The notes under the pieces were generated by a model. It saw only the letters and a program-made list of their open reading frames with translations, was not told the DNA's origin and searched no databases. DNA of 64,000 bases, taken from positions 1,068,501 through 1,132,500 of the forward strand of contig NW_026570241.1 in the NCBI RefSeq assembly GCF_019649055.1. The letters run 5' to 3'. Each line of letters begins with the position of its first letter. Position 1 is the first letter of the stretch. A program made the position numbers and the translations under genes. Shown here one piece after another: positions 34,420-44,030 of this stretch. The DNA is from Paramacrobiotus metropolitanus (taxonomy: Eukaryota; Tardigrada; Eutardigrada; Parachela; Macrobiotidae).

Positions 34420-35130
34420 CGGGAAATATTTATTGAAGAAGAATTCCAAAAGAAAGCGGAATTATATAACCGACGAAAGTCTACGCCTACGTTCAATATC
34501 TGTGATCTCGTATGGATAAAGCAAAATCAAAAGAAGAAAGATGAAGTAGATACGCTACGAAAGCAGTATCTTGGACCATACGAAATTTTAAAATTTCCAT
34601 ACGGAAATACGGTCACAGTAAAATGCCAAAAAGACGGAAAAATAATGGACGTGGCAGTTGACCGATTTAAGCCGTATATATCACCGGACATTGAACTGCG
34701 GAAAATTCCCAAATTACGAATCAAGTTGCCAATTAAACCAGCGGAATCAGATACTCGTGACGAACACGAGTGGGAAAATGTCGAAGACGAAACTCCAAGT
34801 GTTACGATAACACCGCAACAGCAAGGCATTCCCATACCGCAGGCAACGGATAAAATACAGGAATCCACGCCTGGGCATAGTAGCGATAAATCACACGAAG
34901 TGATGAACGCCATCGACAACGTGCCGGATAAATCAGCTGAAGTTAATGGGCCTAAACGCAAAAGCCCCAACGAAATGTTGACAGCGCCTCTGAATACGAA
35001 TTTAGAGGATGAGCATGAAAATCAGCTGAAACGCAGAATTTTACGCCCTAAAAAAATGATTAATTATTCAAAATTACATAAAACGGGCAGAACGGCACGA
35101 GTTAATTTTATGAATATTTTCTATCGATAA
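34420..35130 (+). pseudogene. pol: pol: integrase C-terminal region with GPY/F module
   Basis: An open frame from after an in-frame stop (TAG 34417-34419) carrying VWIKQNQKKKDE and LGPYEILKFPYGNTV, the GPY/F module of Ty3/gypsy integrases, then a long charged tail. No chromodomain is apparent. Frame differs from the integrase core. Confidence 0.75.
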
Positions 35131-35197
35131 TTACCGGAGAAATAATTACGCGGACTAGTTGGGATTATTTTATGTTATTTTTGTCGTCCAGAATAAT

Positions 35198-36186
35198 ATG
35201 GATCGAGACCAGAATCAGGATCAACGACCTGTCCCGATTCCATCACGAGGACGCGGATCAAGACGGGGACGACCTCGATGAATCGTGGAGGATATTTTAA
35301 TCCACCACTACGTGGTCCCTATATCTACGATCCCCGAAACGCAGCACAGGAAATTCAAGTGCCGATACGACTCCCGAATGTTTCGCTGACGCACCAGCAA
35401 AACCCATATCAGCAGGGAGGCGGCACGGTGACAGTTCCTTTAACACCAGTTATTGTGCTGCAGGAAACACCTCCAGTGACACACGCGCAACGAACGCAAC
35501 GACAGTGGATTACTTCGCAACGAAGCGTACCAAGGCCGATTTATACGATTGCCGTCACATCTGCAACGAATACGACCACAACAACTACGGCTACTTCTAC
35601 ATCTATGGCTACGCGTCCAGCGTCAGTGTCACGTCAATCAAGTGGAGAAACTGTCCAGATTATGGCTGATTTACGCGCAGAGAATCCACGAGACCGTATA
35701 CGAATTACCGGCCCACTTAATACTGACGAACAGTATCGCCGGCAAATCATGGAAGAATTACGCGCGGAATTAAACGCCCAGATGCGACAGCCAGGACAGA
35801 TAGAAGCGTTTATCGAACAATCAGACGATCCAATGAACGAATCAATTACACTCCGTATTCCTACGAAAGGAATGAATCGCCGTCGAAAAGTGACAGAGGA
35901 AAAGTCTACGCAGACTAAAATTCAGAAATTGGATGAAGTGATGCAGTCTCGACAGTCAGAAATTCCTTCGGAACTGTCTTCAGTCCCTGTTTCACGCGCA
36001 TCGACACCAGCACGATCTGAATCCCGCAGCCGACATGCCGACGAACGGCAGTACGACATTCCACAAATTAGCCAGGCGATTGTTGCCATTAAGGAGTGCA
36101 TTGAGACAGTCAAGAAACGAAAGCGTAAGCCTTCTATGGCTTATCTGGAAAGAGCAGTATCGCCAATGGGAAAAAGATATTCATAA
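35198..36186 (+). pseudogene. Element ORF after pol, basic start and Thr/Ser-rich body
   Basis: A short frame from ATG 35198 encodes a basic RG-rich start with an AT-hook-like core (RGRGSRRGRPR) and stops at CGATGA, where ATG 35278 opens a 302-codon frame. The two probably were one ORF broken by a frameshift. The body is low-complexity (TTTTTTATSTS), then RAELNAQ.. charged helices, and a basic stretch (KKRKRKPS). No family recognised. Confidence 0.5.
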
Positions 36187-36475
36187 TCGTAAAGCGGATA
36201 TGAAATTATTCAAGTACGCACTGGAACAAGGAGTGCAGCGTGGAACGATTTTGGAAACATATAACGACTGGCAGACTGATGCAGCCTATGTGAATCCAGA
36301 GTCACTGCAACGTGGTCACGAAGACTACACGATGGACACGCCGCACAGAATTGAAGAGGCAATTATAAAGGCCTTAAAGGAAATTCGAAACCCAAAGGGA
36401 TCCACCTACGACGAAATTTTACGACATTTAAAGGCCGTTTTTCCAGCACCCACAGTAGACTGGATTCGACACTAG
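36035..36475 (+). pseudogene. Element fragment with linker-histone-like (H15) segment
   Basis: The frame continues the upstream ORF after a slip. Its end reads IEEAIIKALKEIRNPKGSTYDEILRHLK in pieces that match the H15 pattern (hydrophobic helix, ..GST.. turn, second helix with I..YL/HL). A second copy of the pattern is at 37048-37425. Winged-helix DNA binding is an inference from pattern only. Confidence 0.45.
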
Positions 36476-37047
36476 CAGAACGGTCGTCGAGCGGTAGATG
36501 CCCTGGCTGAACAATATATGACAGAAGTTTTTTGCCAGAGAAATGATACCAGAGCCACGTTATGCTTTCATGGCATCACGCAGACAACGATTGTCTGGCC
36601 TGACTGCAAAACTGGGGCGTAAAATTCCAAAAACGCCATAAGGACCAGATGTACGTCCAGCACCGACGACGCATGGGCGATATTCTAACGTAGTGATGGA
36701 ACCAAAACGCCGTTACGATACGACGTCATCTGGCGAGGGAATACATCTGTAATTTATTGGATGAACCACAGTCTGAACCGCGACGAAGTGAAAGAATTAG
36801 CCCAGCGTACGCAACGCTCGGCCCGGCTGACACAGACAGCACCGGAACCACTTCGGGAACATCCAGACCACCAGTCGCGAGGAAAGCAAACCGTCGAACA
36901 AACCCGCACGATCCCTTGTCTCCCGCAAGTTCACGTAGTGCAGCACTTTCAGTGGATGCACCAGTATTCATCTCTATCGATAGTAATACGCAGGCAATAC
37001 GAATCGTCGAAAATATTCAAAGTTGACCTACGGTTATTAGAATTTGG
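36476..37047 (+). other. Degenerate coding segment of the LTR element
   Basis: Broken frames, with a short Ser/Arg/Pro-rich piece at 36757-37026 (RRSERISPAY.., SPASSRSAALS). Contains one ACGAT hairpin (6-bp stem CAGACA/TGTCTG, loop at 36587). Confidence 0.4.
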
Positions 37048-37425
37048 GTGGTAATACGTGCACAGCCGGGAATGACTGGAATTACGCGAGAAAGAGTTCA
37101 AGAAAAACCGCATGCCAGAAACGCACGTCTCGTAGAACGATATTACGGCAGCTGGGAAGCAGTTTATCAGCAGCCATGCAGCATTACGAATCGACAAAAT
37201 GCTGACTTTGAAAATTCATTCATTTGGTCGGGGGCTATCAATCGCATCATCAGAGACATTCGGCATCCTAACGGATCAACAATCCGGGAAATTTATAATT
37301 ATTTACGAATTTACATGATCAATGGAATGCCAAATAACGCTGAACAAGAAATCAAAAATACATTAGCAGATGAGCTGAATTACGCAGAGGACGACGGCCG
37401 ATATAAGACAGTCGGAAGGAAGTAG
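37048..37425 (+). pseudogene. Element fragment with second H15-like segment
   Basis: Residues near AINRIIRDIRHPNGSTIREIYNYLR followed by I..TLADEL and GRYKTVGRK fit the linker-histone globular domain pattern (AI..LK..GSS...I..YI, then L..AL..G.L....G). It is in tandem with the fragment at 36035-36475. Downstream a 65-bp unit containing CTGACGAACAG is duplicated (about 37431-37530). Confidence 0.45.
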
Positions 37426-37682
37426 ACAGAGGAAACGCTATGATTGTCTGACGAACAGTCTGATCTGTCTATTACGCCCACTTGAAAGAATTATACGAAG
37501 AAAACGCTATGATTGGCTGACGAACAGCCTGCAGTTCTCTACCACGCCTCCGAATTTCATGAGTGAACGAGATGAGACGCACGTGCTAGCTGAACGGCAA
37601 AAACCGCATGCAAACCAGTCCTTCATCTGCATAGCCGGCTGACAGTGAATATTTTTGAATTTTTTTTTCACGTACCGGTAAA

Positions 37683-39410
37683 ATGGAGTATAAAATTGAA
37701 AAGTTCCACGAAAACTGTGAGCGATGTCAGAAGAACGCCGAACGTCCATGCGTACGTCATTTGTTGTCCGGATTGACGGAACCGCAGAAGGTAGCAGAAC
37801 TCTTCTACGAAGCCATTCTGGGTAATGTAGCCGCGTACCTGGAGTTTATCCGCCCGGAGTACTGGGAGAGTCCGCACAACAACGAGAATTTCCGCGAACG
37901 AGTCATCGTGGAAACGCATATGCGCATTCGACGGAAGGAGGAACGCTGGAGGGATATCGAACGCCCACCATCACAGCCAGCTGAAAAGCCGAACGCAGGT
38001 ACGCTGCCAGTTGTTAATCTGGCTCAGTTCACGAAATCTACGCAGGAACCTTCAGCCCCACGACACCCATCACTCGATAAACGAGTGGAGAACATGCCGG
38101 CGCTGATGAAACGCATCACCGAAACGGAGCCAGTCATCCAGGATGTCACAGCTACATTCCGTGGATGGGGACGAACCCGAGAACCCGTCATCTATAACGA
38201 GCAGATCGCCAACAAACCGATCTTGAAGAAGTTCTCATCGGTACCGAACGTCTTCTTGGACCCGAAACTGCAACCTCCTACGAAGGAGAAGGACGATTCA
38301 TGTGACGAACACATGAACCCGCGCATTTTACAACATCCAACTATGATGGGTATTCACTTCGGATACGGCACTATTACGACTCAAGCGGAACGGTTGCAGA
38401 AAGCTTTGAATCTGCGGAATGCTGACGATGTAACAGAGACGGCCCTGAAAAGGATGGTGTTGAGTTTCCATTCCTTTTATCAGAAATCGGAATTGGACAA
38501 AGTCGTGCAGGAACAGAATACTCCAGGCTTGAAATTTTCCCGGAAAGAAGCGGAGTATGTGTACTACACGGAACGACGCCGTCACAATATGCAAACACAG
38601 CTGAGCCGCGACCGAATCGGAGTTCCTCTGTTAACTCCAGATGCAGAATGGCTGAGTCAATTCCAAATACGTGGACACGCGAAAATGGAGGCGTATGTGC
38701 TACAGTTTATCCTACCGGAGACGAATCCGGCGTTGTTCTTTTTAGCCTGTCGCGCTTCCATGGATATTACGCAAGCCATCTGCGAAGTTAACAAGTACAG
38801 CGATACGCAGTGGAAAGATCGACCAGTGGACGACCCACTGAAACGTTTCTTCCGTCTGGTATTTGCCGCACGATTGGGACATTTTAATTCCCACTGCGAA
38901 CTCGCGGATGAGAAGAAGAACTGGCGTGAATACGGACGAACTATGGTGGATGCACTCGGTAAACCAGAGGACCGCGCTACGGCTCAGAGACGCATCCGGG
39001 CGATGATTGAAAACGACAATCTACGAAATCATGGATTCAAAGGCATGGATATTAATCCTGAAGCACGAGACTTCAGTGCGGAATATGCGTTAATGGACCA
39101 TGTGAAAACTCCCCGGATTGTGCAGCCAGTTCAGCCAGAGGTACGAAACCTTCAGGCTAACGACGCCCGTATTATCATTGATAATAGTCGCGATCCTAAT
39201 CGATCCCGCCAGTACGAAGGAGAAGCTGCTGACGATCAGCAGCCAAATTCTGGAACGCTTGGATATGGCTACGAAAGCCACTCGGGACGAGGCAGTCGCG
39301 CTGCGGATCGGGATGATCGTGACGAACACGATTATTATGATGAAGATGATTACGAAAATCAGCAGCGACGCCGCAACCGCCAAATTGGACGATACGACCC
39401 GAAGCGCTAA
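37683..39410 (+). CDS. Intact 575-aa element ORF of unknown function
   Basis: ATG 37683 to TAA 39410, uninterrupted, directly before the 3' LTR where env sits in retroviruses. It has no signal peptide and no hydrophobic TM segment, so it is not an envelope protein. Features: CERCQ with a further Cys near residue 23, a central charged region, a globular-looking middle (about residues 260-440; ALFFLACRASMDI, RFFRLVFAARLGHFNSH), and an acidic then basic C-terminus (DEHDYYDEDDYENQQRRRNRQ). It is the longest undamaged ORF of the element, although pol is broken. No family recognised. Confidence 0.7.
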   Translation: MEYKIEKFHENCERCQKNAERPCVRHLLSGLTEPQKVAELFYEAILGNVAAYLEFIRPEYWESPHNNENFRERVIVETHMRIRRKEERWRDIERPPSQPAEKPNAGTLPVVNLAQFTKSTQEPSAPRHPSLDKRVENMPALMKRITETEPVIQDVTATFRGWGRTREPVIYNEQIANKPILKKFSSVPNVFLDPKLQPPTKEKDDSCDEHMNPRILQHPTMMGIHFGYGTITTQAERLQKALNLRNADDVTETALKRMVLSFHSFYQKSELDKVVQEQNTPGLKFSRKEAEYVYYTERRRHNMQTQLSRDRIGVPLLTPDAEWLSQFQIRGHAKMEAYVLQFILPETNPALFFLACRASMDITQAICEVNKYSDTQWKDRPVDDPLKRFFRLVFAARLGHFNSHCELADEKKNWREYGRTMVDALGKPEDRATAQRRIRAMIENDNLRNHGFKGMDINPEARDFSAEYALMDHVKTPRIVQPVQPEVRNLQANDARIIIDNSRDPNRSRQYEGEAADDQQPNSGTLGYGYESHSGRGSRAADRDDRDEHDYYDEDDYENQQRRRNRQIGRYDPKR

Positions 39411-39719
39411 ACTGACGAGTGGCACTGCTGAAATGGGAATAATTGGAATTTTGTGTTAATAAATTTGTGTTAATTTTTTTCAAATGTTGATCTAACCAAA
39501 GAAATTGACAGTTTATTATTTCCTAAATAATTGTGATGGAAATGATCTTGATAAATTTGCTCATTCTAATGATGCTCATTTTGTACGGAATGAAATCTCT
39601 TTATTTCATGAAATTTGTGTTAATTTTTTATTGACACGCTGGCCAGAGACGATACGGATGGATATGAAGGCTGACGAACAGCATTGTCTCGCAGGAGCTC
39701 GAGTCCCTTTCCGGTGGCA

Positions 39720-40000
39720 TGCAGGGATGACGGTACGAGTTGTACGATACAACTCTGTACTACGTCACCACAGGTGTGCAGAGCCAGCCAGGTGGATATG
39801 TGGCCAGCGTGGTGTTGTGTTCTTTTAGTGTGTTGATATGCACAGTCTTGACTGGCATATATTTTTCTCTTCCCTTTTGTGCCCTTTCCTCCGCAATGTA
39901 TTGCATTCACTTATGAATAAAATTCCCATTTTATTCACGTGTGTTGTCTCATATTCATTCGTCATCCGGGATACGAGGATTAAACCTCGTATTCCCTATA
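39720..40000 (+). repeat. 3' LTR
   Basis: Direct repeat of 27032-27310 with a few differences (for example +AT near 39860 and one extra A before the CCTCGTATTCCC end). No clean polypurine tract is visible just upstream. Confidence 0.92.
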
Positions 40001-40004
40001 ATAA
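40001..40004. repeat. Target-site duplication, right copy (ATAA)
   Basis: Partner of 27028-27031; a 4-bp duplication is within the range known for Ty3/gypsy integrases. Confidence 0.88.
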
Positions 40005-41530
40005 GGACGAGGACGATGTCGCCATTGTGTACATTAAGAGGGAGCCGGAGGAGATCATCCGCAAGCTGCTGGTACGCGTCGTGGTGGGGAAGCATGTGCA
40101 GTATGCGGCGCGTGGAGCCGTTCAGGATCTGCTGCCGGATGCTGCTTATTTCCAGCATGGACTGACTCCGGTGGGCAACGAATATACGGTGGTGGTGCCG
40201 GACGGTGTGGACCCGCTGGCGGCTCATTCCGTCCTGCTGACCGCGCTTACTCCCGGAGTACCCCTCAACTGGAAGGCAACGGCCAAGGGCTTGACGGTGG
40301 AGCAGCTGCGGAAAGCGGCGGCGCACTTCAATATCAGCGTCGAAAAGCTGGGTAAGGCTAACAAATACGAGCAAGTAGTCCAAATCGCAAGAGAAAGGAC
40401 AGATGAAATTCCTTGTTTGTTTATGTGTTTTTGAAAAGTTCGATGGAGACTGCAGACTGCAGAGGATAAATGGCGATAAAGTGTTAACAAGCAGTAATTT
40501 TGCCTTGTCGCTCTGCCGCCTGATGCTTGCCTTTAAAAATAATGTGTATCTGTAGATGCTGTCGACATACGAGTTAAGCATTTCTTACAGAACGCTAAAA
40601 TATTTAAGCTTCGAATTTGTAGGCAGTTTCGTTGGGTGTTATAAACCAAAATCACACTACATTCTGTACTTGTACTCTACTCTGCTGTACTGTACTCTAC
40701 TTGTACTCTGCTGATCTTCGAGACCTTCTAACGTTTAAAAATATAGTTATTTTACTCACTTTAATAAATTGTTTAGCAGTAGAAGGCCTTTTATTTCATC
40801 TGTTAATTTGTAGTGTACAAGTAAAAATTATTGCTCATTTTATTTGTAACTGTTTTAGTTTAGACTGCAGGTTTGTGTTGGTATCAAATTTACGGTAAGA
40901 TTTTGCAGGGCTACCACCGCCTAAGCCCAGCAGTAGTGGGCAACGCGCTAACATAAACCCTGCACCGGGACCGTCGAGCGCTCCGTCCGGACAGGCTGGC
41001 AGTGCTAGAGCCATAGATAACCAGGACGACGTCGAGATCTTCGAAGACGAAGATTCTTCTGTTGATTCGGATTCGGACTCAGCAGACGAAGATTGGTCAG
41101 GTTGCTCGGAGTCCGAAGATGGTGATGCAGATCCTCCGGATCCGAATGGCGTCCCTACAAAATCGTATGAGGAGATGCAGGATACATTCCGGTCCTATTC
41201 CAACACGCCCGAATTTTTGAACCTGCCTTTCAAACAGCTGTTAACGCTGATTGGGAAAGGTTTCTTGGCAGTGCGGTCCGAAAAGGATGTCTATCAGGTA
41301 CTGTACGTAGGGGCCGTATGGCGTTCAATCACTGGTGGATACCACACATTTGCAAAAAACAAGGAGGAATATTTAATAATGATGATAATTTTGCGATTTC
41401 ACATCTTGCAGCCTGAAGGTTGCTGTACAAGCCCGGTGATTAGCGTTTTGCGTGAAGGTACAGCGAGAACTGCAGATTCACGAGCTGCCTAAGCTCCATA
41501 CTGCGACCCGCCACGCTACACATGTAGCGG

Positions 41531-41590
41531 GCCTAATGCATGTAACGCGTAAAGAGTACGAGTACTCTTTGCGCGTTACATGCATTAGGC
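41531..41590. repeat. 60-bp near-perfect palindrome in gene D intron 2
   Basis: The arm GCCTAATGCATGTAACGCG plus AAAGAGTAC folds on its complement with one mismatch and a 2-nt centre. It sits inside the intron 41298-41890. Possibly a miniature foldback element. Confidence 0.8.
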
Positions 41591-43334
41591 AACGCAGATG
41601 CACGTCTAATAGATATCGTTTAGACTAAAACATTTTTACTTATCGATTTTACTTATCGAATTCACTTAACGTAATAATTCACTGGGTGATTCTAAGCGCC
41701 GGCATCGCGTTTACCTCTACGCTAGAAACTAATTACCCGCCTTCGGCGGCCTGAGTTGATTGTACCGCGAGACTATAATTATTACTTCTTAGCAATTATA
41801 GTAGTGTGGTCTGCACGGTTCTTTAGATGTTCCGTCTTCTTTAAATATTCCTGATCTCTTTTGCATCTCTGACGTTATTTATCATTTTAGGCAGTGATGA
41901 AGTGGTGCAATTACCAGCGCAAATCGCGCTGTAAGGAACGCATTCTGGCACCATTATTAGCCGAGATTCGCTGGGATCTGTTAATTGATACTCTGGAGCA
42001 GAAAATTTCAACGGCAAAAGATCCGACACTCAAGATACTGTCTGATATAAAGAAAGTTGTTAAGCCGACATGGCGCCGGATCACGGCTGAACCACGACAA
42101 CGCCATTTCACTGAAACTGTGTACACATTCCACGCTGACCGACATCAGGTTAGCCTACGTCGCTTCGACTGGCGGAACAACACCCTGTCCGCCACCATTT
42201 CGCTGAAAGGTGTTCCCGCATCATCGACGTGGAAGGAATTCGGTCCGGTGGTCGACAATAAATTGTCTTTCCGGGTGCAGCGCGGTGCCAAATTGCAGAC
42301 CTTTCAGTATTGTCCGGTTTCGAAGAAAGTTCGCCTTTTGTACGATGAACCACTGGCAACGGGTAGAGTCGGCCCGACAGCGTATTTAAACGGACTACTG
42401 CACCGCTGGGATTTTAAGAACGAGGATTATGATAACAATTCTACCTACGATCCGGTTTCCAAAGAAACTGTGGAAGATCTCCAACCTCCTTATGAGCTGA
42501 GGTAACGTACATACATACCTAAATACTGTAGTTGCAGAAAAAACTGCTTATAACTTGTAAAGGCGAGTAGTTGCGATAATTCTTCTGAAAGTGTTCGGAA
42601 TGCGAAAGGGTCGAAGTAACTTTAGTTCTCAAACTCGCTCCAAAATTAATGATTTCAAACCCAAATTCTCAGACTCACCATCTTTAATTGATTGGCTATT
42701 GTCAAGCGTGCTGAAAAAACTATTGTACCAGTTGGTCTATGGAAAAATGCAGCTGTTGCTTTCCTCGTCTGATTGATGTTTAAAAATACAGTGCTATCTT
42801 CGATTCAACAGGAAAGAGGCGGCATTCGACTGCTTCGACGATAAGTTGTATTACTGCGGCGGGATGCCCATATTCGGACAGCGTCGTCATTCAGCTGTAT
42901 CGATGGTAGAAATGTACGATGCCGAGCCCGACAACCAGTATTGGACCTCTTTACCCAGTATGCGTTTCGCACGCCGCTGTTTCGCAGTCAAGGTCTTCAA
43001 TGGATACCTGTACGCGACGGGAGGCGCGTGTAATTCCGGGGAAACCTTCCACCAAGGTATCATGCACACGTGTGAACGACTGCAGCTGGACAATCCGGAG
43101 GCGGAATGGGAACGCATAGCGGATTTAGAGGAGGCCCGATACAACCATGCTATGTTTGTTGTTAATGGCCGGCTGTACGTCTGTGGAGGAAGTGTATGGT
43201 ACGGGACGCAAAGTACCACCATGGAGAGATACGATGCCGAAAAGAATCAGTGGGATCGCTTCTTTGATACGGAACAAAACCTGTTTGGAGCCATTTCTCA
43301 CTGCGCCACGCTAACTCAGTGCTACAAAGGCTGA

Positions 43335-44030
43335 ACACTGCTCACCAGTTCGGCTGTCGTGCCGAAATTTGATTGAGAGGATGATGCATCCATTTGGGCT
43401 GGAGTTGGAAAATTGCCGTTCATTAGTTTCGTTTGGAACATGGTTATTCGCTCACATTTTTATAAATGGTCTTTGACATCAACCAGACTCGGAATTGATT
43501 AGCGCATTTAATTCTTCTGTATCTTTGTTTGTACATGGCATTGGTCTGTGTGGACGGAATGGTACGTAGTCGAATGTTAGTTGTTAAATTTGTAATGGCG
43601 CTGTTTTAGTTTCGTAACACTTGCTCTGTACTGCAGTTTTTGTTGACAACGGTCTCAAGACTTGATCTTGGAATTCTGGTGCGTCGTGTATAAATAACTG
43701 CAGCTGTTTTTGCAAGAATAAGCGCATTGCCCGGCGTGCAGACATCGTGTACGAGTACATTATTAACATTCATTCATTTGTCCCATTTCTGCACGCAAGT
43801 TTTGTTGCCCTTGGAACATAATATGGTCAATGTGAGCAGTAATTATTGCTGCCTCTTTATCGCATGTAATAATACTGACTCGACGAAAACTTTTAGCGGG
43901 CTGTTATCATCCGATAAAAGTCTTACAAGTCGACCATAAGCAAGGGTATATACTACATACAACGGCAATTTATTACAGTCACGCTAATGTAACTAAAAAG
44001 CGGGAGCCATCGCGTATCTTCTGTTGCATG
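43335..44030. other. Intergenic between gene D and cyclase 2
   Basis: Convergent 3' ends. No exon seen. A minus-strand AATAAA (TTTATT at 43969-43974) lies about 57 bp past the cyclase 2 stop and is a good poly(A) signal candidate. Confidence 0.5.

Larger units (their letters stand above)
27049..39755 (+). ncRNA. Dispersed array of ACGA-loop hairpins in the LTR element
   Basis: By eye, 36 hairpins (both LTR copies counted) have stems of 5-10 bp, some with a G-U pair and one with a single mismatch, and loop ACGAN, ACGA or TACGAC in sense orientation. Loop positions: 27056, 27460, 27677, 27736, 28094, 28443, 28795, 29138, 29666, 29769, 31049, 31225, 31423, 31754, 32158, 32476, 33393, 33442, 33540, 33706, 34079, 34760, 34895, 35726, 35863, 36041, 36318, 36587, 37520, 38280, 38305, 38830, 39271, 39322, 39352, 39744. 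Stem sequences all differ (for example CACTG/CAGTG, GCAGAAT/ATTCTGC, AGAAGT/ACTTCT), so pairing, not sequence, is conserved. Further 4-bp or G-A-closed cases occur (27560, 28878, 29528, 30543, 32690, 33196, 34241, 38721). Likely an RNA-level signal such as Gag recognition. Confidence 0.8.
27032..40000 (+). mobile_element. 12.97-kb Ty3/gypsy-type LTR retrotransposon
   Basis: Two direct LTRs (279 and 281 bp) bound the element, with ATAA duplicated on both sides (27028-27031 and 40001-40004). Internal order is gag, protease, reverse transcriptase, RNase H, integrase, which is the Ty3/gypsy order, followed by about 4 kb of extra ORFs. By hand the LTRs differ at roughly six substitutions and three small indels, about 2-3%, so insertion is fairly recent. 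gag contains two in-frame stops and pol is split over several frames, so this copy should not move by itself. It is longer than most Ty3/gypsy elements because of the 3' ORFs. Dozens of ACGA-loop hairpins span it. Sense strand is plus, the same as the interrupted host gene. Confidence 0.93.
26895..43334 (+). pseudogene. BTB-BACK-Kelch gene D, exon 1 split by an LTR element
   Basis: Coding parts: 26895-27031 and 40005-40351 (exon 1 in two pieces), 40909-41297, 41891-42501, 42812-43334. If the element and one ATAA copy are removed, the frame closes exactly (2007 nt, 668 aa), and phases 1, 0, 2 match genes B and C. The N-terminus has PPAKKVR, then YIKREPEE (one SUMO-type motif), a BTB-like domain (VQDLLPDAAYF, LAAHSVLLTALTPG), an acidic Ser/Asp-rich linker in exon 2, a BACK-like segment (FLNLPFKQLLTLI) and kelch repeats (YYCGG, YATGG, YVCGG). 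As it stands, translation from the native ATG ends in the 5' LTR. Exons 2-4 show no other lesion, so the insertion is the main break. The downstream part could be transcribed from the 3' LTR, but that is speculation. Confidence 0.85.

Noticed and set aside
38071-38099. Other element hairpins with different loops (for example CACTCG-ATAAA-CGAGTG)
   Set aside because: A few non-ACGA hairpins exist, but they are too few to treat as a second class.
37683-39410. Envelope gene in the position before the 3' LTR
   Set aside because: No signal peptide, no TM segment and no glycosylation pattern; the protein is hydrophilic.
27455-39680. CTGACGAACAG as a simple dispersed direct repeat
   Set aside because: The flanking bases change in complementary pairs and many sites share only ACGA, so a hairpin explains the data better than a fixed word.
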